64,000 bases of DNA from Gnetum montanum. Its lineage: Eukaryota; Streptophyta; Gnetopsida; Gnetales; Gnetaceae. How positions within the stretch are numbered: position 1 is the stretch's first letter; each line of letters starts with the position of its first letter. The position numbers were made by a program, and so were the translations under genes. Under the pieces are notes generated by a model. It saw nothing but the letters and a program-made list of their open reading frames with translations, did no database searches and was not told where the DNA came from. Shown in pieces: positions 56,419 to 64,000 of the stretch. Where the stretch lies: positions 126,001 to 190,000 of the forward strand of contig MNCI01007974.1 in NCBI GenBank assembly GCA_015680685.1, written 5' to 3'.

Positions 56419-59354
56419 AGCTTAAGGTTGTGTTCTTTTGATTCAGAACCTATTTGACCTGAGTAAGGGCATTTAGAAGGTCCTGTCCACTTTCTTATTG
56501 TTTTCCATCCTTCTCTTCCTCCATTTGTCCTAGAAGATGAATTTCTCAAGGAGGAACAGTTTCAGGTTTAGGGCTGGACTTTCTTAGGTGGGACAGTGAT
56601 GATTGTGTATGCGTAGGAGCATCAACTATTGATGATGAGGGGGGCGTAGACACGAAGGATGAGGGGGTAGGCTTGGGGGCACCTAGGATGGTACGTTCCT
56701 TGGCTATTTTTTCCGTTAGATGCTCTTCCCATTTCTTTGAATGGGAAGGCTATAATGCCATCTTAGATTGCCTCTGTGTGATGGGGGCTATTGAGTGTTT
56801 TGGCCCCCTAATGAAAAATGGTGTTTGTGGTGTTAGTGTAGGTGGTGGCATGGTTTTGAATATGAAGGGTGCAGTGGCAGATTCCTGAGTGGGAACCTTG
56901 AGGATGAATGGTTGTTGTGGTGTCTTTTTTACCATTACTGGTGTTGCTACACTACTTTGAGGCACACAAACGACAAACGACTATTGTGGCTGTTCTGGGT
57001 TACTGTCTATGCCGATCATGTTAATAATGTACCCCACATTGTTAGCATTGAGGGGGTCCCTGTAGACATGCATAGATTTCTTTTTGGGGTAGACAAGGTT
57101 GCTTTTGTCCAGAACCAACTTCCCCTGATCAATCATCCACTGGATGTCATCTTTTAATGCTAGACAGTAATCCATGTCATGACCACAAAGTTCATGGTAG
57201 TGACAAAACCACTCTAGCTTGAAGTTCTTAGAAATTGGCGACTCATTGGGCATAGCCAAGGAGGGGTTCCTAAGGAGTTCGCAATACTGATGATGTCATT
57301 TGGTTGCCTCCTCCAACATCTATTTATGTTGAATATACCCAGCCCCTAACAATTGCTTCAGGAGTTCTGAAGGCTTGATGGGTAGAGGGGTGTACTTGGA
57401 GTGAACTTTATGCTCAAAGTTGGGTTTAGGCTGGGTTGATGCCTCTGGTGCCAATGTGTAGGGTTGGGTAGTGTTACTTGAGCTAGGCATGGGATTAGTT
57501 GACATTGTGGTAGTCTTTTTGTTATTGTTTCTATTGGGCTTTGCCTCATTTGCCATGCCAACCATTGTGGTCATTGCAGCTTTTCCCTTCTCTTTGTCTT
57601 TTTTGGTATATTCATTTTTGTACTCAACATAGGCTAGGTCTTTACTGGCTTCAGCCTCGTCTTGGATGCTCTTTATCTAGGCAAAAGCCTAACTGAGAGA
57701 GTGTGGGGCTAGGTAGTACAGATTGGATTTGATGATATCATTTACTACCCCCTTAAAGATAGCTAGCAAATGGGCCTTCGCGATAGGCTCACAGATCTCA
57801 TTCAAGGTAGTGCTCCACCGCTATATAAACTTTTGTACCGACTCTAGTAGGTCTTGCTTAATGCCCATCAACTGATCCAACATGACTTCAGGCTTCAAGT
57901 TATACTTGAAGTGGGTCATGAACTGGGTTAGCAGCTTCTCCAGTGTTGAGATGGAGGTGCACAAGAGCATGCAGTACTAGTCTAAAGCTTTGCCCATCAG
58001 AGACATAGCAAAGACACGAATAATAGTGTGCGACTACTGCTACAACAACAAAGATTCAGATCTGAACATGACTAAATGCACGTTAGGATCACCCTCCCCA
58101 TTGTATTTTGTGAATTAGGGGAGTGACATCCTAGGGGGTAACATGAGCATGGGAATGGCCAGGCTGATGGGGTCATCATGGTAGAAATCCATGACCTGCA
58201 TTATGTCAAAACTAGCAGCTTTGAGACATTTAATCTCTTTAATAAGGGTCTGGATAAGTTGGAATACTTGATCCAGACCTAGGGACGATGTAGAAAGTTA
58301 TGGAGTTGTAGGGGCAGCCATCATTAGTGGTGTAGTAAGGATAGTATCCTAGCTCATAGGGGGTGCTGTTGGGGCTACCCTTGCAAAGGGTGTTACCTGT
58401 GAGGTCCACCACCCAATGGGTGGTGCTATTAGAGCATTGGATACTGGTGGTGCTGTAGGGTTAGTCATTTGCATGATTGATGGGATGGGCCATAGTCCTG
58501 TGCTTGGTTGTGACACCTACGAGACTTGATATGCTTGATGGTAAGGGTAATGTGGCATCTGGAAGGGTTGCGAAATAGGGAGTGAAGTGGCTGGGGTCCA
58601 CCACATGGTTGGGGCTAGGCCTACCACTGATGGTGGAATAGGTGTAGATAATGGAATAGGAGTAGAGACTCTATGTAGCTGTGAAGTAGACACGGTGTGC
58701 ACATAGGGCAACGTAGCTGTGACCAACGCTTGGTACAAGGATGGGACAGAATCAAGAGGGAGAGTACCTAGAAATGAAACTGGGGGAGGAGCACGTTGAT
58801 ACATTGAGGGTGCAGAATGCCTACCCATGGCTAATGAAAATGTAGATTGCAGTGGAGTCATGGTAATCACAAAGAGGGCTGATGCAAAAAGCAGATTTGA
58901 CCTGAAGACCATGGTGGGAGGGATGGTCGCAAGGTAGGTCTAGCCACCACCCTTAGATTGGGAGCCTACGTCTTCCTACCCATCCTAGAACACCTCATCG
59001 GAATGAGATGCGTTATCTCATTCCCTAGAGTAAGATCCACAAATATGTTTCCATCAAGGGGATGGTAACGTCAAGGGTAGGGATAAACTCCATCCCGTTC
59101 TGATAAAGGAACTCAAAGTTGCATTTGTCCTCGAGTTCTTGGTGATCCAAGGGCATATTTTCTTGGATATTTACGCAAAGGAAGTCATAGCGCTCTGCAT
59201 CTTGTGCTAAGAACTCAGGTGATAGATGTCAGATCCTAAGAGACTAGCATGGCCCCAACACTGGGCTAGGTGGCCGCTTGGCACCTATAGTGCTTTGAGC
59301 TGAGAAAGAAGCCTCAAAGCTCGAGGTGGAAACAGTGGTTGTTGGAAGAATCAT
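56419..59354 (-). pseudogene. Element A gag
   Basis: ATG at 59354 (MILPTTTVSTSSFEASFSAQ). NGMEFIPTLDVTIPLM aligns with the gag start of B and C. A Pro/Ser/Thr-rich stretch lies at 58912-58517. The capsid-like core follows in broken frames (about 58200-57650). WFCHYHELCGHDMDYCLALK at about 57215-57150 is the C-x-YH...GH....C finger, intact here. YRDPLNANNVGYIINMIGID and a Pro/Thr-rich linker run to the insertion point of C, after which protease continues at 37456. Many stops. Confidence 0.87.
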
Positions 59355-59573
59355 TTTGCATGATTTAAGGGAAATCGCAAATGAGAAACATAGAGATCAA
59401 TAAGAAATCAGAGGCTTTTCGTCCTACCAAGTTCCAAAGGAACCTTCGTCATGACCTGTCTATACCACACGATGCGTAAACAACCACAAAAGGGTGTCAC
59501 GTTTACGCTAGTGCATGATGGGGTACAGAGAGCATGCAGGACTACCCATAAGACAAAAAAAGGGTACCAAAAA

Positions 59574-59592
59574 GGCCCTCCTTCTAACACCA
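59574..59592 (-). other. Element A primer-binding site
   Basis: In minus direction TGGTGTTAGAAGGAGGGCC, five to six bases after the LTR. C-to-T changes explain most differences from the C site. The 220 bases up to the gag ATG hold no gene. Confidence 0.82.
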
Positions 59593-59597
59593 AAAAT

Positions 59598-61373
59598 TGT
59601 AGCAACCAAAAATGCTAGTGGCTAGAACACAGAGAGGTTTTTGGGTGAACAGTTTAACCCTAGATCCGTGCAAGGGTCGTGCTGGAGAGAAACAGAAGCG
59701 GGGTGCCCTGAACGGTCTGGTCGATCAGATAGGGACTTAAGAGGTGTATCTTAACCTTTTGTAAACATTTTTTTGGAAGCAAGACACGCAAAATAAATCG
59801 ACGATCATCAAATGTAAAGTAGTGAAAATAATGCAAAATAATGATGATAGTAAGCAAATAGCAAAACAGATTTGGATGAGAGACTGCACCATCCCAAGGT
59901 CATGGTTTGATCCTTTGCTTTGCTGAAATGTGTACAATAGAACATGCAACACTTACATAGAGCAGTATGCTTACAAATCCCTAAACCATGGAGTCAACCA
60001 ACAAATTCAAAGCCAACCAAAGTGCTAAAAATTTCAAACTATGCTCTCCAAAAGCCAACTTAAAAGCCAATCAATGCTAGAAGTCACCAGTCAACCCAGC
60101 AGCCAATTTTTTTCCAACCCCCCAAGCATTGTTTGCTAGGGTATTTATAGGGATAGGAGCAAGAGAAAAATGTGGTTTGGATGCCACGTGTCCTGGGCCC
60201 CACAAGGTTCTAACATGTCTATACCGTGTAGGTGTGCAATGCTAGATGTGAACTTTGTTACACTGTGACCATACTGCTGAAATCACATGTGCCAAAATCC
60301 AATGTGCCATCAATGCAAGCAAAATGGAGCCTATGCTCTAGGACTATGTCTTCCCTACTCTTACAAGCAAGGTCAAGTGTAGGAACAATTTATTGGGAGT
60401 TGACCAGGGGTATGCAAAATGAAGTAAAATTGCTAATTTTGTCAAGGAGATGCCAAAGTGAGAAATATTGTTGCCAACAAGTTCTAGAGCTACCCAAAGA
60501 TGTCTTGATGCTTCCGTGCCAATGTTGCACTACTCATGCTATTGAGCACATTGGTGTAGCATAAGCAGTTGCTTGCTATGTTGTGCTACGCTATGTAGCA
60601 TAGCATAGCGTAGCCACTGGTCTTGATAGAAATTTGCATAGGAGCTGAAGAGCATTTGTCTGAGGCTTGGTCAGGCAAACAATTGCAACTTTTGTCCTTT
60701 ATGTTGAGAAGCCTTCGAACTTGCTAAATTCATGTTTGGAACACTTCTGCTATTTTTGCATTGTTGCTACATTATGCTATGCTATGTAGTGTAGCACAAC
60801 GTAGCAGCCAATGTATCATGCTTCCTTGTTCAATCTGCCATTTTTCTAGCAAGAAACTTTGCTTGAGGCCCTGAGGGCTAAGTGGGGCAATCGGTTTTGG
60901 AAGCTGAATTCTTGCTAAAGTGTAGTCTTCTTGTTGGAATAACTTGGCAAGATGGGCCTTTCTGCTCTACCTTTGCTACACTGTGCTACGCTGCATAGCG
61001 TAGCATAGTGTAGCACCTTGTGTTGGCTGAATCCTAACTTGTCTTGTAGTCATTTTTCCAATTCACATTTGGACACTTGAGTGGTTATCTTTCAAGGCTT
61101 GCTACGCTGCACAGCATAGCGTAGCATAGTAGACTTCTTCACTAGAAAACTTGCCAAATTTTTTTGCTCAGCTAGGTCAATTATCTGGTTGGGCAGACTA
61201 AAGAGTCTAGCAGGCCTATCAACCTTGGAGATAGAAAACTTGCTAGATTGTACAGTATATCCTTGGTGCCCACCATTCTGTTGGCTCATCATGATGCTAC
61301 ACTTATGGAAATCCTTGCCCAAATTCCAAGACTATGTTGAAGCATGAGGGTCCTAAAATTTTATGGTGTTTCA
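59598..61373 (-). repeat. Element A 5' LTR (1776 bp)
   Basis: Matches 14085-15934 with about one difference in ten by eye over the first 170 bases, mostly transitions. TATA box in minus direction at 60142-60149. GCTACGC palindromes at about 60570-60615, 60775-60810, 60970-61015 and 61100-61130. Confidence 0.95.
60142..60149 (-). promoter_or_regulatory. TATA box of the element A 5' LTR
   Basis: TATAAATA in minus direction (CCCTATAAATACCC). This is the promoter-proximal LTR of A, so it would have driven the gag-pol transcript. Confidence 0.72.
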
Positions 61374-62523
61374 ACTTGCCAACTATGGCTTGATTGTCTC
61401 ATAACTCTTTATGGAAGTTATAACTTCTAAAGGTAGTTATGAATAAATTCCCTAGATATTTGATATTCATCTTAACCTTTAATGATGATTATAACTACCA
61501 TGAAGGCATTGTAAAAAGGCTTTAAAGGTAGAGAAGAATATTGAAGATTTCTTGTAAAGCATGGCTTGCTAGAGACATCAATTCAACTACTTTGTTTTAA
61601 TCCTGTGAGTTCATTTCTTCCCATTTTGTTTTAGTTACTTAGCTAATAGTTTAGATAGTATCATGTTTGGCATTTAATTTTTTGATTTTTCTAGGTTGTT
61701 AGTTATAGCTCTATTTTTGCACAATATTAGACTTCTATTAAAGTTTTCCATAAAAAAGCCTATGTTGTTGAAAAGCCTCTAGAGAAATTTAATAGTAATG
61801 TCTTAATGAAATTTCCTTTTTTTGAGCATAGACGATCTAAGAAAAATCTTTGATACTTTGAGATAATTGAAATAACTTCATTGTTTTAAAGTGTACTGCT
61901 TTAGTATTTTAATCCTAAAATTGTCAAATTTATATGAAGGCTCTATTGAATGTAATTCTTGACAACTATTAACTAGTCAAAATAGAATCTCATACTTTGT
62001 CATTTATGCAACATTTTTGGTAGTGTAATAAAATTGTCTTTTATGAAATTTCTTGTTGAGCTCAGAAGGTTTGAACAATTCATAGCTATATTGAATTGGA
62101 ATAGCTTTATCGCAAAGTGTTTCCTCATGTTAATTTATCTTGCTTAAATGTTTGAGATTCCATAAAAATTTATCTTGTTACAAGTAACGTACTATAGGGA
62201 CTATATAGACTAAGTGATTGGACAAAATAGGAATCTTCATCAACTCACAATATTCAACAAATTTAGCTAAATTTCTTTTATAATATCCAATTACAATTCC
62301 AGACATAACCCAACCATTTAAACATTCACAACAACAAATGCATACTCGTGTTTAGTTCATTTCATAACCACTGAGTCTATTTGGAGGTATCTGGATCTTT
62401 TTGTTGCAAAAGACCAGCAAGCACCTAAACCTTATTTAAATAACACCTTTGCAACCTATGACTTCCTAAGTTTGCAAGACCCAAAGGCTCCCAAATGTTG
62501 GTGATCCCAAATAGTCACCAACA
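61374..62523 (+). repeat. Element E 3' LTR, last piece
   Basis: Starts with the right ACTTG duplication of A (61374-61378) and continues CCAACTATGGCTTGATTG as in 1759 onward. Ends CACCAACA. Confidence 0.87.
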
Positions 62524-64000
62524 ACATATAAATGTACATTTATCCATCACATTTGTGGCATCCATTGTTTACTATTCTAGCAAAGCTCTTGCATTTTCTT
62601 CATTCGAAAGTTAGGATATTTTCTAAGTGCCTGTAGAAGGAGTTGAGAAGTGTAGGGATCTTTATTTGAACATTGATGTACCTGAGCACTTTAGTGTGAC
62701 TAGCAATAAAGATGACATTTCTTCACTAAACCTTGTAGCAATTGGATTAGCTTAATGTTTACTTTATGCATTTATTATTTGAGAAATTTACTTTAATGCA
62801 TCGAATTAATTAATTAAAGCACATAAGTATAACCATTTTGAGCATACTTTATTGTTTGGTAATGCCAGTGGCACGTAATGCTTGGTAACCCAGTAACATT
62901 GCAATGTGGTTTAGTATGTGTATGATAAATTGGAATGGAATTTCATAAAAAAAACCTAAGGTTTGTGGCCCCCATGATGTAGAGCTCACCTTCAATAGTT
63001 GTAGGGCTAAAAAATAGGGAAATTGGATAAGTGATTGGCAATATATGGGCTCTGAAAGACTTTAGTCTATGAAAAATTATAAAAATTCCCTTTGCATTTG
63101 AAGAAAATGTAAAAAATTCCAAAGTGTGATGTGCTATTTATAGGATTTTTTCCTTGCATTGACAAGATCATGTTGATACAGCCAACTTTGTCAATGGAGT
63201 GAAAATAGAAAATTTTTTATCTTTAGAAAAATAGGGAAAATGAAGGATTTTTAACATGAAATTGGAGTCCAAAGGAAGGCAATGAAGCCAAGAACATGAT
63301 GAAACACATGAAGAGGGCTAGATAGTTTGCAGAAAGAAGACTTTTGATGAAGAATATTTAGAGGAATTTTAAAAAGAAGCACACTACTGAATGTAACCAA
63401 TGTGGAATGCAAATAATTTGAAAAAAAATGTCTAAGGATATGGAACTTAACTATCCTAACCAAGGGAAATTTAAGTGGGCCCTTCCTATAGCAAGCTCAT
63501 GCCCTTAATGCCTTTACATATCCTCAAACCAACGAGTCCATGGACCCCATGGTTGACTAATGGTCATAGTAAGTTAAGGACCAAATCTTGAAAGAAACTA
63601 CCTAAGATTTTTAACACATCAAAATAAGACATTAAAAAAAACATGAAAAATGACAATGAGGTAAGTTATGGAAAGCATGGGTGAATGAGGTAGAAAGTAG
63701 AATGGAGTTTGGTATCATGGTCACATGAAGTCCCTTGTGGATATTGTGGTTAAGATGATCCAATAATATCCATCCTTGGTCCAAATTAAAACCAACCATA
63801 TTTAGTAATTTGGAATTAACACTCTAAGACTAACTTGCCCCCTCAAAGTATAAGAATATCCCCAAAAATCAATCATCATTTCTAAAAGAGAAAAAAAGAG
63901 AAGTAGAAGGTGAAATGGGCCTTAGTTAGAGGGGACTTTCAAGCATGGGTAACATGTCTTTCTAGTTCCATAACGAGTGCTTGTAGCCCATTATTTCATC
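62524..64000. other. right flank of the nest, no gene recognised
   Basis: AT-rich sequence with short, unconserved frames and no repeat shared with 1-1442. I see nothing identifiable in it. Confidence 0.6.

Larger units (their letters stand above)
14085..61373 (-). mobile_element. Element A: Tat/Ogre-like LTR retrotransposon with nested insertions
   Basis: Bounded by LTRs 14085-15934 and 59598-61373 (TG...CA) and by perfect ACTTG duplications. The 5' LTR is on the right. Order in minus direction: LTR, primer-binding site, gag, protease, protease-RT intron holding an antisense gene, RT, RNase H, second RNase H, integrase, 3' intron, purine tract, LTR. Elements B and C inserted later; without them A is about 18.8 kb. 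Every coding region carries stops. Confidence 0.93.
1443..62523 (+). mobile_element. Element E: oldest Ty3/gypsy LTR retrotransposon, host of the nest
   Basis: The 1443-2980 sequence is repeated in the same direction, in three pieces, at 11163-11467, about 14070-14084 and 61379-62523. The pieces are separated by a LINE and by element A. Between the two copies, 2987-8600 carries a primer-binding site and gag, protease, RNase H, RT and integrase remnants in plus orientation, so the repeats are read as its LTRs. The interior is about 8.2 kb. The 5-bp flanks (ATTTA left, ACATA right) do not match, so the outer ends may be off by a few bases. I see no clear purine tract before 11163. Confidence is high that the two repeats are related and moderate that they are the two LTRs of one insertion. 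Confidence 0.75.

Overview
This window looks like repeat-dominated plant nuclear DNA, most likely from a large-genome seed plant (conifer-like; this is an inference). I see Ty3/gypsy retrotransposons inserted into one another, one plant-type LINE, heavy C-to-T/G-to-A decay and no convincing host gene. I found no tRNA, rRNA or CRISPR array.

Layout. The window is one large insertion nest. Element E (+, about 1443-62523) is the oldest. Its 5' LTR is 1443-2980, and gag, protease, RNase H, RT and integrase remnants run to about 8600. Its 3' LTR (from 11163) is broken twice: by a 5'-truncated LINE (11468-14069) and by element A (-, 14085-61373, 47.3 kb, flanked by ACTTG duplications). The 5' LTR of E still carries the unoccupied ACTTG site at 1754-1758. 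Inside A sit element B (+, 23348-32874, gag-protease only) and element C (-, 37462-56413, flanked by ATACA). Inside C sits a solo LTR, D (46875-48054, flanked by GGATT). LTR divergence judged by eye agrees with this order: E oldest, then A, then B and C.

A and C belong to one Tat/Ogre-like lineage. They share the order gag, protease, RT, RNase H, a second RNase H, integrase, a common primer-binding site, and a purine tract that forms one arm of a hairpin. Both carry an extra gene of about eight exons on the opposite strand, between protease and RT (A: 21888-36121; C: 44681-50045). Exon order and splice sites match between the copies. Exon 2 resembles the HAD/NIF (FCP1-UBLCP1-like) phosphatase fold, with the catalytic acidic motifs lost in both copies. 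Later exons resemble the domain seen in plant transposon-associated proteins and end in an acidic, charged tail.

On the sense strand, a 3' splice site lies just before RT at the same place in A and C, so the antisense gene appears to sit inside an Ogre-like protease-RT intron. A second sense intron follows integrase in A, B and C. Blocks of short palindromic repeats, whose arms change while pairing is kept, lie in these introns at the same module junctions. B looks like a derivative that lost the antisense gene and RT-integrase between two such blocks. A second set of family-specific palindromic motifs occurs in the LTRs and in intron 1 of the antisense gene.

Every coding region is broken by stops or frameshifts. 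These are old copies, so function is inferred for their ancestors. All family assignments come from motifs read by eye; no search was run.
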